A DNA stretch of 64,000 nt from Mucilaginibacter sp. UBA5151 (GCA_002413785.1 DHXR01000044.1:1-64000); one strand, 5' to 3'. Positions 35,809 to 45,517 are shown, numbered from the stretch's first letter. Notes: a model not told the origin generated them from the sequence alone. Made by a program: numbers and translations.

Positions 35809-38703
35809 TTACAGCTCAATCAAAAACTCAACCAGGTTCTTATCGTGCTCCAGATTCAGCTTTTTACGCAGCCTGTAGCGGCGGATCTCAACGCCGCGCA
35901 ATGAAATATTTAACAATGAGGCCATTTCTTTACTGCTCATGTTCATGCGCAGGTAGGCGCAAAGCTTCAGATCGTTAGGCACCAGGTCGGGATGACCTGT
36001 TTTTAGTTTCTTGAAAAAACTTTCATGGGCTTCATTAAAGCTGCTTTCAAATATATTCCAGTCACGCTCATCATTCATCCCCTCATCAATTACCTTCTGG
36101 ATACGGCGTAACTGGTCTTCGGATAGTTTTTTGCCCGAGCTATCTTTAAGATGGCCCATCTCTTCACTTATTTTTTGTAAAAGCTCGTTCTTGTAAACTA
36201 TGTTCATTGCTGAGTTTGCCAGTTCCCTGCTTTTACCTGCCAGCTCGGCCTGCAATTGTTCGTTTTTTATTTTTACGATTTGCTGCTCATTGGCTATCAC
36301 TTCCTGTTTTAAAAATTCCTCCTTTTCGCGATGCAGTTTTTCATGAATAACCTGCTGGTGCCGCTGTAGTTTTAAGTGGTAGTAGTACCTCACTATGTAA
36401 GAAACCAAAATAACCAGCAGGAAATAGAAGAATAGCGCAAGTTTTGTGGCGTACCAGGGCGAAAGTATTGTAAATGTAAAATCGGTTATCGGCGAAACAT
36501 TTTCATCACTTATCTTTGCGCGTACACTAAACTTATACGTGCCCTGGTTAAGATTGGTGAATTCTTTTTGGCTTTGTGTTGTCCAGTCAGACCATTGCCT
36601 TGAATATCCATCAAGATAGTACTGATATTTAATTTTAGCTTGCCTGTAATAGGGAAGCGAATACGTAATGCGGATATTATTCAATGAAAATGGTATTTCA
36701 ATATCATTGATACTATTACGGCTTTCGCTGATCACCGAAACTTTATCGGTTATGTTTTCAACCTTCCTGATCAATACATCGGGTAATTGTATTTTAAGTG
36801 GCAGCAATGCGTCGTCATCATTCAGGATAACAAAACCATCGTCAATACTTATGAGATAAATTGAATTATTGATGAGATTTATGTTTTCATAATGCTGCAC
36901 CATTTGCCCGTTCAGCGTATTAAAGCGGTTTGAATCAATGCTTAGTTTACCGGGGACAGACAAATCAGCCAATGCAACGCGGCCATGGTTTATAAACCAG
37001 TATTTTTTACCGATCGCCGCTATAATTTTGTTTGATGAGGCGAAGGTGCCCAGCATTTTATTTAATTGCTGGTACTTGTAAAACCGGTCGGTAATGTCAT
37101 CGTACACGCAAAAACCCGAATCGGAGGAAAAAACTATCCGGTTATTGAGGTTAAATACATTGATATTATAGCTGCCGGGCAGGCCGGACTGCTTGTCGTA
37201 ATATTTGCTGGATACTACTTTTTTCAGATCGTTGCTCAATACGATTTTATAGATCCCCTTATAGGCATGACCCACCCAGATCTGACCCTTGTCATCTTCT
37301 TCAACATACCTTGAAGGTTCGCCAAAGCCTTCAATTCTATGATCGAAAACCCAGTTGCCGCCGCCGTCTTTCCTGTAAATAACCAGCCCTGTGTAGGTTC
37401 CCTGTATCAGCAGGTTTTGGTTTAATTTTTTTATGGTCCAGCCGCCGTTTACTGATGATATTTTGCTGATAGCGCTGCCGTTTACCTGGTAAGTACCGTC
37501 ATTATGTCCGCAAAGCAGGCGGCCATCCTGTAAGGACAGGTCCCAAACCTGCCCCTGTGAGCCGGGTATGAGGTTAAAGTCGAAAGTTTGAAGTAAGCGG
37601 TTGTTGCCGCCGGGCAGCCAGTCGCTGTAAAAAAGGCCCTGGTTAGTGCCAAGGTATATTTTCTTGTTAAAAATGATACTCGAATAAACTGTCCCGAAGC
37701 GTCCAGTTTTATCGAAATAAAAATATAGCGGCGAATTTACTTCTATGCGGTCGATGCCATTATCCAAACCGGCCCACAGGTTTTGTTCAGCGTCGGTATA
37801 TAAACTTAATACCGTATTGTTTTGCAGCCCGCTCGATTTATTGACATGCTGTACCACGTTACCCGCAGTATCAATAATCACGATGCCATTAAGGATGGTA
37901 CCGTAAGCAAAATATTTATTGGGTATCACCGCCCCGTTATTCAACTGGTAGGTTTTCAAAAAGTCATTTGCCTGGTTGTTCCATTGACTGATCTTTTTAC
38001 CATCGTAAATAAATAAACCGTTTTTTGCAGTACCTATAAGATATTTATTATGCTGAAAGGGGAATATGGACAACACCCCGCTGTTACCTAAATATTTGCT
38101 GCCTTCGATAAAATTCAGATGGTTGTTTTTTAACTCAAAAAGACCGGCATTTACCTGCTCAACAAAAAAACGGCTTCCCGTTTTAAACAAAAACAAGAAT
38201 GGGTTTGGCGCCCTAATAATACTGATCTTTCCTTTTGAATAAATGAATATAGAGCCAAAAGACTGGAATATTACCCGCCCGCCATCCACATAAATTTTCC
38301 AGATCTCTTCATTCGGAAGGTTAGCCTTAGGCAAGAGGTGTACCAATGAATTGTATTTCAGAAAGCCCTGTTTGTTATTTTCCCAGTAACCAAATTCACC
38401 AAACCCCCCGGCATAAACCTTTCCCTTGCCATCTGCGGCTACCGAGCGTACTATTAAGCCGTTCGGCATGCGGTAAAGCTGCCAGTACCTGCCATCAAAA
38501 GCCAGCAGGCCCTCGGCATTGCCGAAATACATAATGCCATGCTCGTCGCGCGTTACCGACCAATTCTGGTTACCCGACTGGTATAAAGCCTTGGTGTAAT
38601 TTTGAACATAAGGAACGCCAATATTTTTTATATCGGCGCCAAATGCATTCCAGATATTTATCAGCAGAAAAAATGCAAAAATCAGGGTTGCTTTACGCAT
38701 CAT
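35809..38703 (-). CDS. Membrane sensor-regulator: Reg_prop propeller, Y_Y_Y domain, LuxR-type HTH
   Basis: A 964-aa protein with a signal peptide (ending NAFGA). A large periplasmic beta-propeller region (about 30-640) contains repeats such as EQNLWAGLDNGIDRI and GQIWVGHAYKGIYKI. A Y_Y_Y domain (about 650-740) precedes one membrane segment (about 748-770). The cytoplasmic part is a coiled coil (about 780-850) and a C-terminal HTH, APNDLKLCAYLRMNMSSKEMASLL-like, related to LuxR. There is no kinase domain, so it is a one-component transmembrane regulator. Its place upstream of the GH144/SusCD locus makes it the best candidate regulator, although the toxin pair intervenes. Confidence 0.85.
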   Translation of the reverse strand: MMRKATLIFAFFLLINIWNAFGADIKNIGVPYVQNYTKALYQSGNQNWSVTRDEHGIMYFGNAEGLLAFDGRYWQLYRMPNGLIVRSVAADGKGKVYAGGFGEFGYWENNKQGFLKYNSLVHLLPKANLPNEEIWKIYVDGGRVIFQSFGSIFIYSKGKISIIRAPNPFLFLFKTGSRFFVEQVNAGLFELKNNHLNFIEGSKYLGNSGVLSIFPFQHNKYLIGTAKNGLFIYDGKKISQWNNQANDFLKTYQLNNGAVIPNKYFAYGTILNGIVIIDTAGNVVQHVNKSSGLQNNTVLSLYTDAEQNLWAGLDNGIDRIEVNSPLYFYFDKTGRFGTVYSSIIFNKKIYLGTNQGLFYSDWLPGGNNRLLQTFDFNLIPGSQGQVWDLSLQDGRLLCGHNDGTYQVNGSAISKISSVNGGWTIKKLNQNLLIQGTYTGLVIYRKDGGGNWVFDHRIEGFGEPSRYVEEDDKGQIWVGHAYKGIYKIVLSNDLKKVVSSKYYDKQSGLPGSYNINVFNLNNRIVFSSDSGFCVYDDITDRFYKYQQLNKMLGTFASSNKIIAAIGKKYWFINHGRVALADLSVPGKLSIDSNRFNTLNGQMVQHYENINLINNSIYLISIDDGFVILNDDDALLPLKIQLPDVLIRKVENITDKVSVISESRNSINDIEIPFSLNNIRITYSLPYYRQAKIKYQYYLDGYSRQWSDWTTQSQKEFTNLNQGTYKFSVRAKISDENVSPITDFTFTILSPWYATKLALFFYFLLVILVSYIVRYYYHLKLQRHQQVIHEKLHREKEEFLKQEVIANEQQIVKIKNEQLQAELAGKSRELANSAMNIVYKNELLQKISEEMGHLKDSSGKKLSEDQLRRIQKVIDEGMNDERDWNIFESSFNEAHESFFKKLKTGHPDLVPNDLKLCAYLRMNMSSKEMASLLNISLRGVEIRRYRLRKKLNLEHDKNLVEFLIEL

Positions 38704-38717
38704 GTCTATAATGGAAT

Positions 38718-38745
38718 GTAGAGACGCGATGCATCGCGTCTCTAC
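38718..38745. repeat. Perfect 28-bp palindrome
   Basis: GTAGAGACGCGATG followed directly by its reverse complement CATCGCGTCTCTAC. It lies 14 nt upstream of the regulator start. This palindrome is a known type of dispersed repeat in Bacteroidota; no T-run follows. Confidence 0.8.
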
Positions 38746-38829
38746 GAAAATACGATTTGAAATTGAATAATTATGGAGGGTATTAGATATGTATTCAAAA
38801 ATTCGCCGAAATTGATTTGTGTAATTCGA

Positions 38830-39795
38830 TTACATTCGTGAAAATTCGTGTTTATTACTTTTTTTAGCCGTATTCACCGGCTGCGGCACCTTCACATAAT
38901 AGCCGGTGCCATCATATACCCGTTTGCGGGGATGCGCCTGGCAGGCATCGCTGCAGCAACCTTCCATTTTTTCGCCGCATTCATCGCATTGGGTAAAATG
39001 TTCATTGCACTCGGGATTGGCGCAATTGATCATTTTATGTGTGATTTTTCCGCAGTTATAGCAGGTGGAGATCACCACCGGGTTCACACTGTTCACATCT
39101 ACCGAAAGGCGGTTATCAAACACATAGCATTTGCCTTCAAAATCTTCGCCGCCCGCTTCTTTACCGTATTTGATGATACCGCCATGCAGCTGGTAAACAT
39201 CGGTGAACCCTTCGTGCAAAAGCAGGGCCGAAGCTTTTTCGCATTTTATGCCACCTGTGCAGTAGGTAACTATTTTTTTATCCTTGTATTGGGCAAGTTC
39301 ATTAATCTTTGATGGGAAATCCCTGAAATTATCAATATCAAAAGTTATGGCATTTTTAAATTTACCCAAATTATGCTCGTAATTCGACCGAACATCCACT
39401 ATAACCACATCTTCGGCATCCTTCATTGCTAAAAAATCCTGTGGCTCCAGGTGTTTGCCGGTTTGCTTTTGTGGGTTGATGACATGCGGGTCGCGCAGGC
39501 CTGAATGGACAATTTCGGATTTATACCGTACATGCATTTTAACAAATGAAGGCGTCTCAACTTCGTCAACTTTAAAGTCGATAGCAGCAAAGCGCGGATC
39601 GGCATGAAGGGTATCCATATAGATTTTACAGGCATTTTCAGTACCCGAAACTGTCCCGTTTAATCCTTCTTCAGCAACAATAATGCGTCCGGTTAACCCT
39701 AAATCTCTGCAAAATTTTAAATGATCGGCAGCAAATTGCTCCGCATCGGCTATTGTTGAATAACAATAGTACAGTAGTGTATTGTATTTTTCCAT
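38830..39795 (-). CDS. trhO: tRNA uridine(34) hydroxylase (rhodanese domain)
   Basis: A 321-aa protein of the YceA/TrhO family. An N-terminal ferredoxin-like domain (about 1-100, with EGLNGTVSG) is followed by a rhodanese domain with VVIVDVRSNYEHNLGKF and the cysteine loop CTGGIKCEKASALL. The C-terminal part has many cysteines (CYNCGKITHKMINCANPEC, then CDECGEKMEGCC), a likely zinc-binding tail. The enzyme uses oxygen to hydroxylate U34 of several tRNAs. An exact TATCTTTG lies 41 nt upstream on the minus strand. Confidence 0.93.
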   Translation of the reverse strand: MEKYNTLLYYCYSTIADAEQFAADHLKFCRDLGLTGRIIVAEEGLNGTVSGTENACKIYMDTLHADPRFAAIDFKVDEVETPSFVKMHVRYKSEIVHSGLRDPHVINPQKQTGKHLEPQDFLAMKDAEDVVIVDVRSNYEHNLGKFKNAITFDIDNFRDFPSKINELAQYKDKKIVTYCTGGIKCEKASALLLHEGFTDVYQLHGGIIKYGKEAGGEDFEGKCYVFDNRLSVDVNSVNPVVISTCYNCGKITHKMINCANPECNEHFTQCDECGEKMEGCCSDACQAHPRKRVYDGTGYYVKVPQPVNTAKKSNKHEFSRM

Positions 39796-39835
39796 AAAAT
39801 CATTGATGCCGCTGCAAACGGTGTTAAATGAGGAG

Positions 39836-39843
39836 CAAAGATA
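39836..39843 (-). promoter_or_regulatory. Minus-7 element of trhO
   Basis: TATCTTTG followed by CTCC on the minus strand, 41 nt before the start codon. Confidence 0.55.
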
Positions 39844-39948
39844 GGGAAATTGAGCTGAAAGGTAAAAGCTTAAAGGTGTAAGGTTTTGAATATCGAATAA
39901 TGAATATCGAATTTAGAATAATGAAGTGCTATTGAAGATATGTATATA

Positions 39949-42423
39949 CTATTTCAACCCGTAAAATATCCGGAAGCCCTGGAGGTATTTTTTGTTGCCC
40001 TGGTAGGCCACGCCATAATCAGCTCCAAACTGCAGGCGTTTTATACCAAAATAAAATTCGGAGTAGTTTGGATTATTTTTTTCGGTAAGGTAATTGGCGC
40101 CTACAATTTCTTCCAGCTTTAACCTTCTTAAATATGGAATATTATCAAATATAGCGCCGGCAAAATTATGCTGAAAGTGCACCTCAAGAAAAGGGTCTTC
40201 GGTACTGAAAGTATAAAATGGCAAAAAATGGAAGCTTCCAACATAAGTAGGGTCGGATGTTGTACCCTGGTTGCCAATGAAGTGGTTATAATCCATAAAG
40301 TACAAAGTTTGCCTGTTTAAAAAACCACCGGCTTTAATTAAAAATGCCGAATGGCCAAATAAACCCATGGGAATGCGATCCTGGTTAACCTTAACGGATA
40401 CAAAATCATAGTTTACATCAGAACCCAACAGGCTATTTATCCCTTTACGATAGTCAACTGTAACTACGGGGTAAAGTGATGGTAAATAAGTTTTTCCTGT
40501 TGGGCGTGTAATATATTGCTGATCAAAAGTTATTCTGACAGAAGTATTAAAAATAAGCGCTCGGTTTTCGGGAAACAAAGCCGACTGATCATTTTCCGGT
40601 GCATTTGGCGCAAGCGGATTGTTGGAGGTGTACCTGAAGTGGGGATTCGTAAATATATGTTCAAAAGAAGTATTATATAATTGCGTACGGTCGGCATAAG
40701 ATATATTTGCGGTCCATAAAATACCATTTAAAAGTTCGCGCTGGTATCCAAAATCACCAAATACCGAACGATAATATTTCACAAAATTCTGTTCGCTTAA
40801 TAAAGTACTCAAAGTATTAAAATATAATGAGCGGGTTCCGAGGGTGTTCAAATCGCGCACATCACTGCCAAAATCTAAAAAAAACTTTCCGGCATTGTCC
40901 GGGTCGTAAAGGTATCCTGTATGAATATTTGCGCTGAACAATTTATTTGAGGTTCCGTACCGTAACATCGGGGAAATGCTGAACGACCTGTTGTCTTCAT
41001 AAGTTTTTGTATAACTGCCTTTCAAATAAACGCCCCAACCTTCCACAGTGTTGTAATATATGGTTTGTGCAAGAGGGTATAAATAAAGTGAATCCCGATA
41101 GTTTTTATAAGTAGCCAAATAGCCATCAACCACATAAGAAAAAAAGCCAAAAGTGTTTGCATTGTGTTGGACAGAATCCTGGTATGTTTTTGATTCCTGC
41201 AGAACTTCGATGCTGTCTTTTGTTTTATAATTCTTTATTTCGGGTGCTGTTAAGGGTACCGGCCGTACATCTGTCCAAAACGAAGGGCTTCTTTTGTTTA
41301 CCTCCGTATCTACATGCAAAATTTCACCGGTAAAATACCCTTCTTTAAAAGTTGTATCAATTTTATAATTATTATTTATTCCTAAATAATACCCGCTGAA
41401 CTTTAAGCCGTCCACATTCCCATTATAACTATACTGGAAAGACAATGGCTCCCAGGTATTGCCCACCGGGATGTATTGCTGGGTAACCCTAAGTGTATCA
41501 ACAAAGTTCAGGTTGTTAAGTGTTTTTGTTAAGTACAAGTCGACACCATAGATCCGCCAATCGCCCTCAACTATATAAATACTGCCCGTAAATGATAATG
41601 CTTTACCAATCCGTGATTGTACCTGTATTTTATCAATCTGCTTTCCATCCTCGGTTATTGTTCCCAATAACTTAAACTTATAATATTTAAAAGCATACGC
41701 GCTCGCCGGAGAAACAAAACCGTGGCTGCTAAGGCCATCTACAAAAAATAAATTTTTATAAAAGTTAACTTGCAGGTCCGATGCTTTATTATAACCAAAA
41801 GGAGGGTTTAAACCTGATACCTTTGAAGCAGCAAATACCTCCTTTACCTCATCGGGTCTCTTAAAACTATAAGATGATAATGATTCCGACTGGTACGAGA
41901 TGCCTTTTCCGCTTGTATCAAGGCCAAGTAGTTTTGCCATTCCTTTGTCCAACAGTGTTTTGGGCACACTTATGATTTTTTTTACCCCTTTTATATATAT
42001 AGCGCATGAGTATGAATTTACTTCGTTTAAATAAAATTCACGTTTATTTAATACCTGCCTCATGATATCATACGCAGGGTCATTTTTGTTATTGCCCTTT
42101 GATTTTTCTGCTTTTAACTGAAACGGCTCAGGCTCCAGTTGTACATTATGCTCCTCGTTCTGGCTTGTAATGGTAACTTTATTTATAATTTCTTTATAAC
42201 CAACAACCCGGTAAACAATATCGTAAGTCCCTGGCTTTAATTTGAAGATGTAGTCACCACTCTCGTTGGCGGTGGTGCCATACGATGAATTTTTAATATA
42301 AACCGAAGCAAATGAAATTGGCACATTTCGTTCCCCGGTAATTTGGCCCGATAAAACATATTGCTGTGCGGATGTGGTGAAAGCGTATAAAACAACAAAA
42401 AATAATAGTAAAATACTTCTCAT
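39949..42423 (-). CDS. DUF5686 outer-membrane protein with carboxypeptidase-like domain
   Basis: An 824-aa protein with a signal peptide ending TTSAQ. A carboxypeptidase-like regulatory domain (about 22-95: SGQITGERNVPISFASVYI) is followed by the long DUF5686 region, rich in aromatic beta strands and ending in FGADYGVAYQGN...FRIFYGLK, consistent with a large outer-membrane barrel. It differs from SusC in having no plug or TonB box. The family is widespread in Bacteroidota, with no settled function. It is monocistronic. Confidence 0.85.
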   Translation of the reverse strand: MRSILLLFFVVLYAFTTSAQQYVLSGQITGERNVPISFASVYIKNSSYGTTANESGDYIFKLKPGTYDIVYRVVGYKEIINKVTITSQNEEHNVQLEPEPFQLKAEKSKGNNKNDPAYDIMRQVLNKREFYLNEVNSYSCAIYIKGVKKIISVPKTLLDKGMAKLLGLDTSGKGISYQSESLSSYSFKRPDEVKEVFAASKVSGLNPPFGYNKASDLQVNFYKNLFFVDGLSSHGFVSPASAYAFKYYKFKLLGTITEDGKQIDKIQVQSRIGKALSFTGSIYIVEGDWRIYGVDLYLTKTLNNLNFVDTLRVTQQYIPVGNTWEPLSFQYSYNGNVDGLKFSGYYLGINNNYKIDTTFKEGYFTGEILHVDTEVNKRSPSFWTDVRPVPLTAPEIKNYKTKDSIEVLQESKTYQDSVQHNANTFGFFSYVVDGYLATYKNYRDSLYLYPLAQTIYYNTVEGWGVYLKGSYTKTYEDNRSFSISPMLRYGTSNKLFSANIHTGYLYDPDNAGKFFLDFGSDVRDLNTLGTRSLYFNTLSTLLSEQNFVKYYRSVFGDFGYQRELLNGILWTANISYADRTQLYNTSFEHIFTNPHFRYTSNNPLAPNAPENDQSALFPENRALIFNTSVRITFDQQYITRPTGKTYLPSLYPVVTVDYRKGINSLLGSDVNYDFVSVKVNQDRIPMGLFGHSAFLIKAGGFLNRQTLYFMDYNHFIGNQGTTSDPTYVGSFHFLPFYTFSTEDPFLEVHFQHNFAGAIFDNIPYLRRLKLEEIVGANYLTEKNNPNYSEFYFGIKRLQFGADYGVAYQGNKKYLQGFRIFYGLK

Positions 42424-42528
42424 AACTATAATTATTACTATTCAATACCATTAGCAGGCAAATTGTTTCATTATTAAAAGTTTATGTTTTTTAAAGTCGG
42501 ATTAACCCGTTCAATTGCCGTTAATTCT

Positions 42529-42536
42529 TAATTTTG
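42529..42536 (+). promoter_or_regulatory. Minus-7 element of kbl
   Basis: TAATTTTG followed by CATC is an exact TAnnTTTG, 22 nt before the kbl ATG. Confidence 0.6.
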
Positions 42537-42558
42537 CATCCTCATAAACAGCTATACT

Positions 42559-43749
42559 ATGTATAATACACTAAAGCCGGTTTTACAGCAGGAGCTTGCC
42601 GATATTGAAAGCGCCGGGTTGTATAAAAGAGAGCGGATTATCACATCGCCACAGGGCGCCGATATTGAAGTGCAGGGAGGGAGGCACGTTATTAATTTTT
42701 GCGCCAATAATTATCTGGGGCTTTCGGCCCATCCAAAAGTGATCGCAGCTGCAAAGGAGGCTTTGGATACCCATGGCTACGGGCTTTCGTCGGTACGGTT
42801 TATTTGCGGTACCCAGGATATCCATAAAGAACTGGAAAAAAAGATCGCCGAATTTTTAGGAACGGAAGACACCATCCTTTATGCCGCAGCTTTTGACGCC
42901 AACGGCGGGGTTTTTGAGCCCTTGTTTAATGAGCAGGACGCAATTATCTCGGATGAACTGAACCATGCTTCTATTATCGACGGGGTTCGTTTATGCAAGG
43001 CCCAGCGCCAGCGATACAAACATGATGACATGGCCGATCTGGAAGAAAAACTAAAAGCTGTAGTGGATTGCCGTCACCGCATTATTGTAACCGACGGTGC
43101 CTTCAGTATGGACGGCACCATTGCGCAACTGGATAAAATTTGTGCTCTGGCCGAACAATATAATGCTTTGGTAATGATTGATGAGAGCCATTGCTCAGGG
43201 TTTATGGGTAAAACAGGGCGCGGTACCCATGAGCATCATAACGTAATGGGCAAAATTGATATAATTACCGGCACACTTGGCAAAGCCCTTGGCGGAGCAT
43301 CCGGCGGGTTTACCTCCGGACGTAAGGAGATCATTGACATGCTGCGCCAGCGTTCGCGCCCTTATTTGTTTTCAAATACCCTTGCGCCATCAATAACCGG
43401 GGCGTCCATAGCGGTATTGAACATGCTGAGTGAAACGACTGACCTTCGCGACAAGCTGGAAAGCAATACCCAATATTTCCGCAAAAAAATTACCGAAGCC
43501 GGTTTTGATATTAAACCCGGCGTACACCCTATTGTGCCGGTGATGTTGTATGATGCCAAACTGGCCCAGGAATTTGCCGCTAAAATGCTGGATGAAGGTA
43601 TTTATGTGATCGGTTTTTATTACCCGGTAGTTCCGCAGGGAAAGGCGAGGATACGGGTACAGATATCAGCGGCGCACAATACGGAACATTTGGATAAAGC
43701 CATTGCGGCATTTACTAAGGTGGGGAAAGCGTTGGGGGTGATTAAATAA
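42559..43749 (+). CDS. kbl: Glycine C-acetyltransferase (2-amino-3-ketobutyrate CoA ligase)
   Basis: A 396-aa PLP enzyme of the alpha-oxoamine synthase family. The cofactor lysine is K242 in GTLGKALGGASGG. FCANNYLGLSAHPKV, DELNHASIIDGVRLC and MIDESHCSGFMG are family signatures, and the length is typical of Kbl. It splits 2-amino-3-oxobutyrate with CoA to glycine and acetyl-CoA, completing threonine breakdown begun by the dehydrogenase at 23102-24055. Other members of the fold (BioF, HemA-type, serine palmitoyltransferase) are less likely given the tdh gene in the same window. Confidence 0.93.
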   Translation: MYNTLKPVLQQELADIESAGLYKRERIITSPQGADIEVQGGRHVINFCANNYLGLSAHPKVIAAAKEALDTHGYGLSSVRFICGTQDIHKELEKKIAEFLGTEDTILYAAAFDANGGVFEPLFNEQDAIISDELNHASIIDGVRLCKAQRQRYKHDDMADLEEKLKAVVDCRHRIIVTDGAFSMDGTIAQLDKICALAEQYNALVMIDESHCSGFMGKTGRGTHEHHNVMGKIDIITGTLGKALGGASGGFTSGRKEIIDMLRQRSRPYLFSNTLAPSITGASIAVLNMLSETTDLRDKLESNTQYFRKKITEAGFDIKPGVHPIVPVMLYDAKLAQEFAAKMLDEGIYVIGFYYPVVPQGKARIRVQISAAHNTEHLDKAIAAFTKVGKALGVIK

Positions 43750-43750
43750 T

Positions 43751-43780
43751 ACGTATATTTTTTTTATATTTGCACGTATA
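43751..43780 (+). promoter_or_regulatory. Promoter and possible operator of the PIN toxin pair
   Basis: TATATTTG (43765-43772) is an exact -7 element 20 nt before the antitoxin ATG. ACGTATA stands on both sides, at 43751-43757 and 43774-43780, as a direct repeat that could bind the antitoxin for autoregulation. Confidence 0.5.
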
Positions 43781-43792
43781 AAAATCAGCATT

Positions 43793-44077
43793 ATGGCGAA
43801 TTCAAAATTAACGTTAAGCATGGAGCCGGAATTTATTGAAATGGCAAAAAGTTATGCTTCGGAGAACAAGACAAGTGTTTCGAAATTGTTTAAGAATTTT
43901 ATAAAGGACGTTTGCCAAAAAAAGCCAAATAAAATTTCAGTACTTGAAAAGTTTAAAGACAATCCGATCCATCCTGATATTTTAGAACTGACCGGCATTT
44001 TAAAAGGTAAATATCCGGATGGTACGAGTTATGACGATATGAAATATGAATATTTCAAGGACAGGTATGGCCTATAA
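43793..44077 (+). CDS. DUF6364-type antitoxin
   Basis: A 94-aa protein. The N-terminus SKLTLSMEPEFIEMAKSYASENKTSVSKLFKNFI has the look of a ribbon-helix-helix DNA-binding domain. The C-terminus, with ELTGILKGKYPDGTSYDDMKYEYF, fits the toxin-neutralising part of DUF6364 antitoxins. The toxin gene overlaps its end by 11 nt. Probably represses its own promoter. Confidence 0.8.
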   Translation: MANSKLTLSMEPEFIEMAKSYASENKTSVSKLFKNFIKDVCQKKPNKISVLEKFKDNPIHPDILELTGILKGKYPDGTSYDDMKYEYFKDRYGL

Positions 44078-44483
44078 ACATTTGTTTCTTGATTCTGATG
44101 TACTTTTAGATTGGTTGTTAAAAAGTGAGCCATTTTCTTCATATACGCAAACTGTAATAAATGAAAGTCTGCGTCAAAATTTTAAAGTAAGCACTTCCAC
44201 ACTTGTGATTGCTAATGTTAATTTTATACTTTCAAACCGGACAAGTGTTTCAAATGCCAGACAAAATATAAAGAAACTTGTTAATCTGATAAATATTTTG
44301 CCATTTGAAGGTGATATAATAAATTTAGCATTGAACAGCGCTTTTACGGATTTCGAGGATTCAATTCAATTCTTCATAGCTGATAAATATAATTGCGATA
44401 TTATTATTACAAGAAACATTAAAGACTATAAGAAATCTACCATCCCTGTTTTAACAGCCGAACAATTTTTACAATTATTATAA
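44067..44483 (+). CDS. PIN-domain toxin
   Basis: A 138-aa protein from the ATG at 44067. The PIN nuclease fold is shown by the N-terminal FLDSDVLLDWLL acidic motif, the DFEDSIQ stretch and the C-terminal IIITRNIKDYK. Such toxins are ribonucleases that act on tRNA or other RNAs. It overlaps the antitoxin gene, and its stop (TAA) shares one base with the ATG of pheS, so pheS is likely translationally coupled to a toxin gene. Confidence 0.85.
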   Translation: MAYKHLFLDSDVLLDWLLKSEPFSSYTQTVINESLRQNFKVSTSTLVIANVNFILSNRTSVSNARQNIKKLVNLINILPFEGDIINLALNSAFTDFEDSIQFFIADKYNCDIIITRNIKDYKKSTIPVLTAEQFLQLL

Positions 44484-45517
44484 TGCAAACCAAAATAGAC
44501 CAATATACCGCCGAAATAACCACTTTTTCACCAGCCAATGCTGATGAACTGGAAACATTCCGTATAAAATTTTTAGGTACCAAGGGAATTATAAAAGACC
44601 TGTTTGAGCAGTTTAAAACCGTAGGCCCCGAAGAAAAACGTACGTTTGGCAAAGTGCTTAACCAGTTTAAACAACTTGCAGAAGCTAAATATGCCGGATT
44701 AAAAGAACAATTCGACTCACAACTCACAACTCACGATTCACAAATCGATCTCACTTTACCTGGCGAAGGATTTAACATCGGCTCGCGCCATCCCTTATCC
44801 TTGATTCGCATTGAGATCATTGATATTTTTAAACGGCTTGGTTTTGTGGTTGCCGAAGGGCCCGAGATTGAGGACGACTGGCATAATTTCTCGGCCCTTA
44901 ACTTCCCCGAAGAACACCCGGCAAGAGACATGCAGGATACTTTCTTCATCAAAAAAAATAATGGCAGGGATGACATAGCCCTGCGTACCCATACCTCGTC
45001 GGTACAGGTGCGGATGATGGAAAACGGCAAACCGCCGTTTCGTGCTATTATGCCGGGCAGGGTTTACCGTAACGAAGCCATTTCGGCCAGGGCGCACTGC
45101 TTTTTTCACCAGGTAGAAGGTTTGTATATTGATGAAAATGTATCCTTTGCCGATTTGAAACAAACGCTTTACCACTTTGTGCAGGAATTATACGGCGAAG
45201 GCACCCAGGTGCGTTTCAGGCCTTCGTATTTTCCGTTTACCGAGCCATCGGCCGAAATGGACATATCCTGCTCTATTTGCAAAGGGGCTGGCTGCAACAT
45301 GTGTAAACACACAGGCTGGGTTGAAATTTTGGGCTGCGGCATGGTTGACCCCAATGTTTTGGAAAACAGCGGTATCGACAGCAAAAAGTTCACAGGCTTT
45401 GCTTTCGGCATGGGCATAGAAAGAATTGCCAACCTAAAATATGTGATACGTGATTTACGTTTATTCTCTGAAAACGATGTTCGTTTTTTGAAGCAATTTC
45501 AAACAGAGATTATATGA
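44483..45517 (+). CDS. pheS: Phenylalanine-tRNA ligase alpha subunit
   Basis: A 344-aa subunit of normal length. An N-terminal coiled coil (about 1-90) is followed by class II motifs: GRVYRNEAISARAHCFFHQVEGL (motif 2) and GFAFGMGIERIANLKY (motif 3). A cysteine-bearing CSICKGAGCNMC insert precedes GWVEILGCGMVDPNVL, a variant seen in this bacterial group. It charges tRNA-Phe together with PheT, which is not in the window. Its ATG overlaps the toxin stop by one base, and the next gene overlaps its end by 4 bases. Confidence 0.97.
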   Translation: MQTKIDQYTAEITTFSPANADELETFRIKFLGTKGIIKDLFEQFKTVGPEEKRTFGKVLNQFKQLAEAKYAGLKEQFDSQLTTHDSQIDLTLPGEGFNIGSRHPLSLIRIEIIDIFKRLGFVVAEGPEIEDDWHNFSALNFPEEHPARDMQDTFFIKKNNGRDDIALRTHTSSVQVRMMENGKPPFRAIMPGRVYRNEAISARAHCFFHQVEGLYIDENVSFADLKQTLYHFVQELYGEGTQVRFRPSYFPFTEPSAEMDISCSICKGAGCNMCKHTGWVEILGCGMVDPNVLENSGIDSKKFTGFAFGMGIERIANLKYVIRDLRLFSENDVRFLKQFQTEII

